From NCBI GenBank assembly GCA_019468145.1, contig JAHXDM010000010.1, positions 124,001 through 188,000 on the forward strand: 64,000 bases of DNA, written 5' to 3'. The position numbers and the translations under genes were made by a program. The notes below the pieces were generated by a model. The model was not told where the DNA came from, ran no database searches, and saw only the letters and a program-made list of their open reading frames with translations. The DNA is from Rickettsia endosymbiont of Bradysia coprophila. Its GTDB lineage: Bacteria; Pseudomonadota; Alphaproteobacteria; Rickettsiales; Rickettsiaceae. Shown here one piece after another: positions 27,804 through 37,804 of the stretch; positions within the stretch are counted from its first letter, which is position 1, and each line of letters starts with the position of its first letter.

Positions 27804-30047
27804 ATGGCAATACAGTTTGCAAGAATAGAGATCGTAAGTAGGAGCAAAGGTGATAACGCTTGCTGTAAAGGTGCTTATAATGCTAGGACACAAATCAAAG
27901 ATCAGCAGACTAATATTACTTATGATTTTACCAAGCGGGGTGGCAATGTTTATCACATAATTTTACTACCTAATCATGTAGATCAAAAATTCAAAAACAC
28001 TTCAATATTAATGAATGAGGTAGAGAAATCGGAGAAACGAAAAAACAGTCAGTTGCTAAAAGATGTAGTGATTGCTTTGCCAGATGACAAGGAACTGTCT
28101 CTAGAAGATCGAATAGCCATCACTCATGAAATCATTGATGAAATGGGATGGGTAAAAAATGGCTTAGGGGTGCAGGTAGATATCCATAAGCCGCACAAGG
28201 GAGAAAGAAACTGGCACGCACATGTGCTAGTAACAACTCGCAGATTCACTAAAGATGGTAAAAATTTAGGAGCTAAGGCGGTAGATTTAAATCCACAATT
28301 TAAAAATACGAAAGGAGGAAAAGGCTTTATTATTCCCGAAGAAGAAATAATTCACGAGAAGGCTAAGGAGGTGATTAACAGGTATTTTGAAAAATTAGGT
28401 TTAGATAATAGGGTAGATGCCATTGGTGCGGTACCGCAAGAACATGTAGGGCCTAGCAGGATGAGGAGCCTGATCAATAAGGTAGCTGATAGCAATGAAT
28501 TAGTTAAGGATGCCAATTTAAAGATTATTAAGGAAGCAAATGGATTATTAGATCACATTACCAAATATCAAGCGATCTTTAGTAAACAAGACGTGCAGCA
28601 AGCAATCCAGAAGGTAGAAGATGAAACAATATGGGGCCAAGTAATACAACAAGTAATGAATTCCGCCAGGTTAGTAAAATTATATAATCAAGACGGTAAA
28701 GACACAAAATATTATACTACTGGCGAAGTCCGGGCAGAAGAATTACGCTTGCTGCGGCTAGCTGACCAAGTGAACCAGCAGACTAATTATGATAATATTT
28801 ATGCTTTTAAAAAAGATATAGAAAATTTAAGCAACGTCAGCAATCTACAAAGAGAAGCGCTAAAAACTATATTAGTAACCGATAAAGGAGTAAGAATGCT
28901 GCGAGGCAGAGCTGGCAGCGGTAAATCTCATGTTTTAGGCATAGCGTGCCAACTTGCCACTAGCCGAAGACAAAATGTCATAGGCTTAGCACCAACTCAT
29001 AAGGCTGTAACCGAGCTCAAAGATAAAGGTTATGAGCATTGTCATACAGTTAAAGGGTTTTTATTTAAACTATATAATAATAGAATAAACTTACCCCGCA
29101 ATAGTCTGCTAGTGGTTGATGAAGCAGGCATGGTCGGAACCTCAGATTATCTAGAACTATTCAAGGTTGCCAGGAAGTATAACTGCCAGCTCATATTAGC
29201 GGGTGATGAGCGGCAATTAACCTCAATTGAACGTAGCGGTATGTTTGAGGTCTTTACCAAGAAATTTGGTTCATATATCTTAAGTGATATTAGACGGCAA
29301 AGTCAAGCATGGGGGCGCCAGATGGCGATGTGCTTTGCAGAAAAAGATATTATAGGAGGCGTGCAATTACTAGCCAAAAATCAAGGCCTAAAGTTTAACG
29401 GGATATTACAGCAATCTATCGATAGGCTAGTTAATGATTGGAGCAATAGCCAATTTCCCGTAGAAGAGCGTCTAATAATCACCGTGGGTAATAAGGAAGT
29501 AGCTGCCCTAAATCTAGAGATACGGAAACTATTAAAGGAGCAAAAGGTGCTGACAGGCAGGGAATATAGGCGCATTACCTTCGATCAGCAATTAGGTAAA
29601 GAGCTAGCTGAAGATTATATGAAAGGTGATCGTATTATCTTTAAAACTAGCAATAAGGAGCTGCAAACAAAAAATGGTGAATTTGCTACTTTAATTGCAG
29701 TGAGTCAAAATAAATTTACTGCTAAAACAGATAAGGGCCAGACAATAATATTTAACCCCCAAGATATCAACTTCAAACACGGCTATGCCAGCACAGTCTA
29801 TAAAGCGCAAGGGGCTTCTATCAAAGATGTTTATGTTCTGCACAATTTAGCGGGCAATAGCAGAAGCTCTTATGTTGAGATGACTAGATATATCGAGCAA
29901 GTAGGGCTTTATGCCAATATGGATGCTACCAAGGGGGCAGCAGGTTTAATATCACAGCTGAGTAGGATAAATGATAAATCTGCTAGTATAGGTTTTTGTA
30001 CAAGGGAAGATTTAATAGCAGAGAAAAATAATAGACTTCTTGCATAA
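27804..30047 (+). CDS. traA: TraA-type relaxase/helicase, 3' end cut by an IS5 fragment
   Basis: The conjugative relaxase nicks DNA at oriT and unwinds it. The N-terminal MobA/MobL relaxase domain is complete, with the metal-binding NWHAHVLVTTRRF (His138, His140). A RecD-like helicase follows: Walker A GRAGSGKS at 368-375, Walker B LLVVDEAGM, LAGDERQL, and the late motif YASTVYKAQGAS then SYVEMTRY. The native sequence ends at 30032; the last codons (RLLA and stop) come from the IS5-type left end at 30033. Ti-type TraA proteins are usually longer, so the C-terminus is missing. The enzyme core is otherwise intact. The start ATG at 27804 precedes AIQFARIEIVSRSKGDNA, the normal beginning of the family. 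Confidence 0.85.
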   Translation: MAIQFARIEIVSRSKGDNACCKGAYNARTQIKDQQTNITYDFTKRGGNVYHIILLPNHVDQKFKNTSILMNEVEKSEKRKNSQLLKDVVIALPDDKELSLEDRIAITHEIIDEMGWVKNGLGVQVDIHKPHKGERNWHAHVLVTTRRFTKDGKNLGAKAVDLNPQFKNTKGGKGFIIPEEEIIHEKAKEVINRYFEKLGLDNRVDAIGAVPQEHVGPSRMRSLINKVADSNELVKDANLKIIKEANGLLDHITKYQAIFSKQDVQQAIQKVEDETIWGQVIQQVMNSARLVKLYNQDGKDTKYYTTGEVRAEELRLLRLADQVNQQTNYDNIYAFKKDIENLSNVSNLQREALKTILVTDKGVRMLRGRAGSGKSHVLGIACQLATSRRQNVIGLAPTHKAVTELKDKGYEHCHTVKGFLFKLYNNRINLPRNSLLVVDEAGMVGTSDYLELFKVARKYNCQLILAGDERQLTSIERSGMFEVFTKKFGSYILSDIRRQSQAWGRQMAMCFAEKDIIGGVQLLAKNQGLKFNGILQQSIDRLVNDWSNSQFPVEERLIITVGNKEVAALNLEIRKLLKEQKVLTGREYRRITFDQQLGKELAEDYMKGDRIIFKTSNKELQTKNGEFATLIAVSQNKFTAKTDKGQTIIFNPQDINFKHGYASTVYKAQGASIKDVYVLHNLAGNSRSSYVEMTRYIEQVGLYANMDATKGAAGLISQLSRINDKSASIGFCTREDLIAEKNNRLLA

Positions 30048-30120
30048 CCTAGGATATAGGATAAAATGATAAGATTTCAGGAATTTTATCATATGAGATA
30101 TGAAGAACTTAGAAATTTTG
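30033..30120 (+). mobile_element. Left-end fragment of the IS5-type element
   Basis: 88 bp matching 12582-12669, identical to about 30110 and then with a few differences; beyond that all similarity ends. It is preceded by AAT, as in the full copy. It truncates traA. The right end is gone, so a deletion removed the rest of the element together with the island's continuation. Confidence 0.88.
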
Positions 30121-30196
30121 CCCAGCATATTTATTCACTTAATATGCTCCTCATATGCTCCTGATATTTTTAGATATGAGCATAATTGAATAATTA

Positions 30197-30225
30197 TTGA
30201 CAGAAAATACAATTTTACCTACACT
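30197..30225 (+). promoter_or_regulatory. Promoter of a gene truncated at tRNA-Thr
   Basis: TTGACA (30197-30202), a 17-base spacer and TACACT (30220-30225). It would start transcription about 25 bp before the ATG at 30260. Confidence 0.5.
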
Positions 30226-30259
30226 TTAAACTTTAATTTCGATAGTAGGAGAAAACAGT

Positions 30260-30312
30260 ATGAGTACTAGGACTATAATAGCTGCAAGACAAGGCAATAA
30301 GGTGGCTTATGG
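30260..30312 (+). pseudogene. Start of an unknown gene cut off at the tRNA-Thr gene
   Basis: AGGAG (30247-30251) stands 8 bases before an ATG; the frame reads MSTRTIIAARQGNKVAYG and then runs into the antisense of tRNA-Thr. A good promoter lies upstream. Promoter, ribosome site and start codon with no body suggest a gene truncated by recombination at the tRNA. The family is not recognised. Confidence 0.35.
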
Positions 30313-30384
30313 TGCCGCTAGCAGGAATCGAACCTGCGGCCACATCATTACCAATGATGTGCTCTACCTCTGAGCTATAGCGGC
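30310..30384 (-). tRNA. tRNA-Thr (anticodon GGT)
   Basis: A 75-base cloverleaf on the - strand. The acceptor GCCGCTA pairs with TAGCGGC, the D arm contains AGCTCAGAGGTAGAGC, the anticodon stem/loop is CATCA-TTGGTAA-TGATG with anticodon GGT, and the T arm is GGTTCGATTCC. The discriminator is A and CCA is encoded. Together with tRNA-Asp it brackets the decayed conjugative island. Confidence 0.97.
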
Positions 30385-30640
30385 TTTGATGAAATTGAAC
30401 TTCAAGAGGTTTCCTTCTTAAGTCAAAAAAGCTCTCGGGACTTTCAGGGAAAATGAATCCGAGCTGCGTACTGGGATGTACATGAGGAGCGTTAAGCTGT
30501 ACGCGACGTTTTAACGACAAATGCTCCAATAAATCATCCACTAGATTGACTTAGGCAGGAAGTCTAATACTATATAAGCTATCTTTTTGACATATCTTGC
30601 TGTAATGGTCAAGTGAAATTTTAAGAATTTAATATATTAG

Positions 30641-33299
<2,659 letters not shown>

Positions 33300-33397
33300 A
33301 CATATTTTTTATTAGATGTTATCAACTCTAAGTTCGATGTAACTTTGTTAGATCAAGCTTTAAATTAACTTAAAGTAAGTATAAAACGAAAATACCG

Positions 33398-33420
33398 AAA
33401 TTTGCGTTAAACGCGAATTT
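33398..33420 (-). other. Hairpin upstream of rho
   Basis: AAATTTGCGTT and AACGCGAATTT pair over 11 positions with one wobble and an almost absent loop. It lies about 100 bp before the rho start. It may be a leader structure or an operator. Confidence 0.35.
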
Positions 33421-33609
33421 GGTATAACCAATTATTCTAAATTTATAGTATTACAAGATTATCTTAAAACCAAGGGAGTGATAAAACCTTAGGATGGTTA
33501 CTTTAAAGATATTTAGAGAACTGAAGATTATCCAATCAGAATTTTAGGAGCTAGTATTACTTATAAGCTAATCGATAATTTTACCTTATCGGAACTTACC
33601 TTTTAGTTT
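33418..33609 (+). pseudogene. Decayed coding remnant with two in-frame TAG codons
   Basis: One rightward frame reads TNYSKFIVLQDYLKTKGVIK, a stop, DGYFKDI, a stop, and then DYPIRILGASITYKLIDN and SELTF before a third stop. The residue pattern looks protein-like, but no family is recognised. It is a likely gene fossil in the region 33300-33795. Confidence 0.3.
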
Positions 33610-33703
33610 TCACATACATAACCTGGACTTGACCTATTTCTTCTAAAAACTCTGTAAGGTTAAGACCTTTTGGCACATAAGTAGTGATAATATATTCTTT
33701 CAT
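33596..33703 (-). CDS. Small open reading frame, 35 residues
   Basis: The leftward ATG at 33703 is preceded by TATAATATAGGG. The product begins MKEYIITTYVPKGLNLTEFL and ends VMYVKTKR. It could be a small protein or the front of a lost gene. Not recognised. The rest of 33704-33795 shows nothing. Confidence 0.25.
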   Translation of the reverse strand: MKEYIITTYVPKGLNLTEFLEEIGQVQVMYVKTKR

Positions 33704-33795
33704 CCCTATATTATAGCTAATTATTCTTAACTTGTCAAATAACTTTGGTTAAATTATTGCCATTTTAACAGATGGCTAAGAATTTAGTTGAATTA

Positions 33796-34614
33796 TCACT
33801 TTTTAGACCTTATATCAGCAATAATTTGTTGTAATTGTTGTAAATCCATCATTCCTGGCATTAATCTATCATTAATAATATAGGCAGGAACCCCTTGTAG
33901 CTTTATACCTTTTGCAAGGCTCGCATTCTTTTCAAGAATATTCTTTATTGTTTCTTTATTGGTTTCGGTCGTTATTAACGAAGGATCTATATCGTTATCT
34001 ACTAGCAATTTGTCTACTGCTTCACTAGTGATATTTTGCATTGCCATTAAACCATCATGGATAATTTTAAATTTAAGAGGAGCAATTGTGTTCACAGCTA
34101 AAGCAACAGAGGCCGCATAATAAGATGAATCACCCAGAATTGGAAAAGGTTTTAAAACAATTTTAACTTCCGCATCTAGGTTAAGTAGTTGATTAATAAA
34201 CTTATCACCTTTTTTACAATAGCTACAATTATAATCATAAAACGCAGTAACCACCACGTCTCCACTACTATTGCCTAGCACTGGGGAGTCAACAGCATTA
34301 ATGACCTCAGAGTGATGTTCTTTGATATATTGCTGAGTTTTTTTCTCCATTTCTTCTTTTTTACGCTGCTGCAATACTTCCATAGCCTGAATAATTATTT
34401 CAGGGTTATTAAGTAAGTAGTTTTGGATAATTTTTTCCGTTTTTTGTATATCTTTTTGCGGATCATTTAATTGTAGTTGCGCAGGTTGATGGCTGTCAGT
34501 ATCAATAGAAACCTTAGCCGCAGCGGTATTAGGGGCCCTGATAGTTTTATAGGCAAACAGTCCTATAAGCAAAATTACAATAATCAACAATACTTTACTA
34601 ACAACATTATTCAT
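33796..34614 (-). CDS. DsbA-family thiol:disulfide oxidoreductase, membrane-anchored
   Basis: 272 residues. Residues 8-22 (VLLIIVILLIGLFAY) form an uncleaved N-terminal anchor or signal; a helical linker (residues 50-105) follows. The thioredoxin-like domain has the active site DYNCSYCKK (CxxC) near 132-135 and the cis-proline loop QGVPAYIIND near 243. It would form or isomerise disulfides in the periplasm, where autotransporters and secretion parts fold. The arrangement with a helical N-terminal region is as in Com1/RP025-like proteins of rickettsiae. It is monocistronic as far as can be seen. Confidence 0.88.
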   Translation of the reverse strand: MNNVVSKVLLIIVILLIGLFAYKTIRAPNTAAAKVSIDTDSHQPAQLQLNDPQKDIQKTEKIIQNYLLNNPEIIIQAMEVLQQRKKEEMEKKTQQYIKEHHSEVINAVDSPVLGNSSGDVVVTAFYDYNCSYCKKGDKFINQLLNLDAEVKIVLKPFPILGDSSYYAASVALAVNTIAPLKFKIIHDGLMAMQNITSEAVDKLLVDNDIDPSLITTETNKETIKNILEKNASLAKGIKLQGVPAYIINDRLMPGMMDLQQLQQIIADIRSKK

Positions 34615-34823
34615 AAATATCTTTTTTAAAATTATCTTAGAGTTAACCTAAAAATTCAAGCTGTACAAGCGTTTCAATACTAATTGTTTTTTTATATTTT
34701 ATCTAGGCGTACTACTAAACTATAGATAACTTATTTAGTAAAGTAAAGATTAACCTACTTCTCTTTATTCAACTTACGCGAATTGACGTAACTTGAAGCC
34801 TCTTAAGTTTTTATATTTGAAGA

Positions 34824-35306
34824 TTATACAGATCTATTACAAGAATATACCCAACAACAATATGCGATAGCAAGAGCATCAGCTTCATCAAAATTATTAA
34901 CTGCAGCAGCCCCTGGTAATAATAGTTTAATCATGTGCAGAATTTGACTTTTCTCAGCATGGCCATAACTAGTTACCGATTTTTTAATAATATTAGGAGT
35001 AAATTCTTGAAAAACTATATTATAGCTTCCAATAAGTGCCATAACGGCTCCTCTTGCGTAGCCTAATTTTAAAGAAGAAGCATTATTTTTATTAATGAAT
35101 GTTTCTTCCATGCCAATAATAGCGGGTTGATATTCTAATATTACTTTATTCAATGTTGAGGTAATTAGAGCTAATCTTTTATGCATTGCTTCACTAGCCT
35201 TGGTAGTTATGATGCCACTTGCTAAGTATTTCAAAGAATTGCTAGTAGCATTAATTACTCCCCAACCCATAGCAGTTAAAGATGGATCAATTCCTAGGAT
35301 GAACAT
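34824..35306 (-). CDS. ruvC: Holliday junction resolvase RuvC
   Basis: Cuts Holliday junctions with RuvAB. 160 residues from the ATG at 35306, chosen because the product then starts [17 protein letters not shown] like the family; an upstream in-frame ATG at 35348 would add 14 unlikely residues. Catalytic acids: Asp in GIDPS, Glu in [12 protein letters not shown], and the C-terminal DEADALAIA pair. Length is normal. ruvA and ruvB are not adjacent in the window. Confidence 0.92.
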   Translation of the reverse strand: MFILGIDPSLTAMGWGVINATSNSLKYLASGIITTKASEAMHKRLALITSTLNKVILEYQPAIIGMEETFINKNNASSLKLGYARGAVMALIGSYNIVFQEFTPNIIKKSVTSYGHAEKSQILHMIKLLLPGAAAVNNFDEADALAIAYCCWVYSCNRSV

Positions 35307-35518
35307 CAATGACTCATAATTTAGGGTTTGTAAATATACTATAGTCAATTAATCTTAAGATAGTAGTTATTAAATTATACAAGTGTTTTTAGTAGTTTAT
35401 TCTTTAATAATTTAGGCTGATATCACGGTTAAAAAGTTGTTTTGATGTAAAATAGCTACAATTTTATTTAAATTGGCTTATAAAATAAATATATTCAAAA
35501 ATTCTAGGGAAGTGTAGG

Positions 35519-35546
35519 TTGTAGTGATGGTAGTGTTTGGTATAAT
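35519..35546 (+). promoter_or_regulatory. Possible promoter of the HU-family gene
   Basis: TTGTAG (35519-35524), a 16-base spacer and a perfect TATAAT (35541-35546) preceded by TTTGG. It lies about 106 bp upstream of the start. The rest of 35349-35652 holds one copy of the repeated motif CTATAGTCAATT (35339-35350) and nothing else recognisable. Confidence 0.45.
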
Positions 35547-35652
35547 GTAAAGAACCAAGGTTGATTAATCTTGTTGGCATTTTGTTATAGTAATATATTA
35601 ATGTCTAAAAATGTCCATTTAGTGTTAACAATTTATTTAGAGAGACTAATTT

Positions 35653-35967
35653 ATGAGCAAAGAAAAATCAGTAAACAACAAAAGAGAATCAGTAAACAAA
35701 GGGGGGTTTATAGACGTTATGGCGGAGGGAACCAGCTATACAAAAACTGAGTGTGAAAAATTTGCTACTTTATTCATGGAAACTATAGTAAAAATAGTGA
35801 AGAGTGGAAAAGGTATTAATATGGTAAGTTATTTTTCATTAGATATCCAAGATAGACCTGCGCGTGAGGGCCGTAATCCAAAAACTGGAGAAAAAATGCA
35901 GATTCAGGCTTATAAGCAACCAGTATTTAGAGCTGGTAAAAAAATTAAAGATGCGTGTAATGAATGA
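35653..35967 (+). CDS. HU/IHF-family DNA-binding protein
   Basis: 104 residues. After a basic 18-residue tail comes the HU fold: helices (GFIDVMAEGTSYTKTECEKF, then LFMETIVKIVKSGKGI) and the DNA-binding arm with PAREGRNPKTGEKMQIQAY, the family signature, ending PVFRAGKKIKDACN. It bends and compacts DNA. The N-terminal Lys/Asn tail is unusual for HU. It is upstream of holB, about 50 bp apart, on the same strand. Confidence 0.88.
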   Translation: MSKEKSVNNKRESVNKGGFIDVMAEGTSYTKTECEKFATLFMETIVKIVKSGKGINMVSYFSLDIQDRPAREGRNPKTGEKMQIQAYKQPVFRAGKKIKDACNE

Positions 35968-36017
35968 TAACATATTAACTCTGCTCCTATTATAGTTAAA
36001 AGTAATGGTTATAATTT

Positions 36018-36980
36018 ATGCCACTCCTTAAAGCCTGCTCAAGTAAAATACACGAATTGGGAATAATAAATTATCTTAAGTTTAAGGTTATGCAAGGCAG
36101 GCTTTATAATAGTTGGCTGATTGATACCCCAAGTCCCACTACAACTTTAGAAGATTTACAGCTATTTATAGAGAATGATTTATTCTTAAATGATATGGCA
36201 TTAAAAAATCATCCAGACTATCGGTTAGTGGCAAAGGATAGCAGCCACAATACTAAAGAAATATCTATTGAACAAATTAGAGAGTTACAACAGTTTTTTC
36301 ACAAAACTCCTTCTCTCTCTAGATATAGGGTGGCTATTATTTATCAAGCAGATTTAATGAATTTAAACGCTGCCAATTCATGCCTTAAACTTCTAGAAGA
36401 TACACCGGCAAATGGCTTTATTTTTCTGGTTACGGCAAGAGCGGCTGCTATAATTTCTACTATAAGATCTAGATGCGCTAAAATTAACGTTAAGCCTGCA
36501 AATTATTTAGATAATATACTCCTCTCCGATGATTTTGCTGCCTTGCGCGATGGAGCAAAACCTATAGATAATAGGCAAGCATTGAGCAACGACGCACGCG
36601 AATTCATATCAGAGGGGTATAGTGATGTATATTTTAAATTTATTACTTATCTAGCGGATTACCAAAACCCTTCTACCCGATTAGCCTTGATAGAAGAATT
36701 TACAGATAAAAATAAAGCCTTATGGAGTGATTTTGCTAGCAGTATGTTATATGTAGTTAATAAAATTATTAAAAAAGCACTTAACTGCAATATTGAATTG
36801 CATCACTTAGAAAATACCATTTTTAGCAAATTATCTACTCATTCTCCTAATTACTTGATAAAAAAATTCTACAATATAAAAAAAATAATGAGTAATACCA
36901 TAGATTATGATCTAAATTTAAAAGCAAGTACTATAGATTTAATAACAGAATTATTTTATAATGATATATATTCTAAATGA
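36018..36980 (+). CDS. holB: DNA polymerase III delta' subunit, carrying an in-frame palindromic element
   Basis: Clamp-loader subunit. 320 residues. The N-terminal AAA+ domain lacks a working P-loop (SWLIDTPSPTTTLEDL where a nucleotide site would lie), as in other delta' proteins. Clear signatures follow: YRVAIIYQADLMNLNAANSC, LKLLEDTPANGFIFLVTARA and STIRSRCAKINV. Residues about 166-201, with RDGAKPIDNRQALSNDAREF, are encoded by a 107-bp palindrome and lie between the ATPase and collar regions. They are an extra loop not expected in the family. The reading frame is preserved, so the protein is probably functional. Confidence 0.85.
   Translation: MPLLKACSSKIHELGIINYLKFKVMQGRLYNSWLIDTPSPTTTLEDLQLFIENDLFLNDMALKNHPDYRLVAKDSSHNTKEISIEQIRELQQFFHKTPSLSRYRVAIIYQADLMNLNAANSCLKLLEDTPANGFIFLVTARAAAIISTIRSRCAKINVKPANYLDNILLSDDFAALRDGAKPIDNRQALSNDAREFISEGYSDVYFKFITYLADYQNPSTRLALIEEFTDKNKALWSDFASSMLYVVNKIIKKALNCNIELHHLENTIFSKLSTHSPNYLIKKFYNIKKIMSNTIDYDLNLKASTIDLITELFYNDIYSK
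36515..36621 (+). repeat. Palindromic element, family B, inside holB (107 bp)
   Basis: The left end TATACTCCTCTCCGATGATT matches the inverse of the right end TATACCCCTCTGATATGAAT. The whole element matches, inverted, the intergenic copy at 51544-51650, which has exactly the same length (shared GATGATTTTGCTGCCTTGCG and AATTCATATCAGAGG, the latter with one change). With a 2-bp duplication of the target the net insert is 105 bp, 35 codons. Confidence 0.85.
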
Positions 36981-37136
36981 TTCTAACAATTTAACCATGC
37001 TATAGTCAATTAATAATTTTAAGGAAATTAATTTTAAATATTTTTTATTTTTATTATTAATATTACTTAGTGGAGCACTCTTTTTATGGTAATACTGGAA
37101 AAGCGAAGAGTATACAAATAAAATAAGAATAAACAT

Positions 37137-37685
37137 ATGCTAATAGAAAAAATTAAAAATATAACTGATAATAAAGAAATAAATGTTATTATCGAAATTC
37201 CGATGAATAGTAACCCCGTAAAATACGAGATGGATAAGGAGTCAGGAGCAATATTTGTTGACAGATTTGTTCAAAGCGCCATGTTTTATCCATGTAATTA
37301 CGGTTTTATTCCTCATACACTGGCAAATGATGGTGATCCAGTAGATGTCTTGGTTGTGTCACATTATCCGGTCATGCCTGGGTGTATTATTAAATCCCGA
37401 CCTATCGGTGTTTTAATGATGGAAGATGAATCGGGTTTGGATGAAAAGATCATTGCCGTCCCCATTTCGAAATTAGATATTAGTTTCGAGGGCATAAAAG
37501 ATTTAGATGATCTTTGTCCGATGTTAAAACAACGGATAAAGCATTTTTTTGAGCATTATAAAGATCTTGAAAAAGGTAAATGGGTGAAAATTAAAGGCTG
37601 GGAAGGAGTTGAAAAAGCAGATATTTTAATTCAGGAAGGTATTGCAAGAATAAATCCATATTTGGGCTTAAGTTGTATTGTATAG
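37137..37685 (+). CDS. ppa: Inorganic pyrophosphatase (class I)
   Basis: Hydrolyses pyrophosphate and pulls biosynthetic reactions forward. 182 residues of the usual length. The metal-binding motif [10 protein letters not shown] is present, with the substrate segments [10 protein letters not shown] and [13 protein letters not shown] and the later acidic KDLDDLCP. Start at ATG 37137. Its stop codon overlaps the left arm of a 103-bp inverted-repeat element. Confidence 0.95.
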   Translation: MLIEKIKNITDNKEINVIIEIPMNSNPVKYEMDKESGAIFVDRFVQSAMFYPCNYGFIPHTLANDGDPVDVLVVSHYPVMPGCIIKSRPIGVLMMEDESGLDEKIIAVPISKLDISFEGIKDLDDLCPMLKQRIKHFFEHYKDLEKGKWVKIKGWEGVEKADILIQEGIARINPYLGLSCIV

Positions 37686-37783
37686 TCAATTATAATATAT
37701 AAACTAGGGAGGGCAATAAACTCTTCCCCCGAATATTCACACGGCTTTGTCTCTCGCCCCTAATTCATCTGAAATTGACTATA
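37681..37783. repeat. Inverted-repeat element flanked by TATAGTCAATT (103 bp)
   Basis: TATAGTCAATT (37681-37691) recurs inverted as AATTGACTATA at 37773-37783. The same 11-mer occurs at 35340-35350 and 37001-37011, and a 10-bp form, inverted, at 46298-46307. These are likely terminal repeats or scars of one dispersed element. Confidence 0.5.
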
Positions 37784-37804
37784 ATTTAAGAGGAGGTAAA
37801 TCAA

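Noticed and set aside
16412-30384. Direct repeats of a tRNA 3' end as att sites
   Set aside because: No second copy of the tRNA-Asp or tRNA-Thr 3' segment was found within the window.
30233-30541. 102-residue leftward ORF
   Set aside because: It contains the whole tRNA-Thr gene and is explained by it.
30400-30565. Further family A palindrome beside tRNA-Thr
   Set aside because: The right end (inverse AGACTTCCTGCC) looks similar, but the left end and interior do not align well enough.
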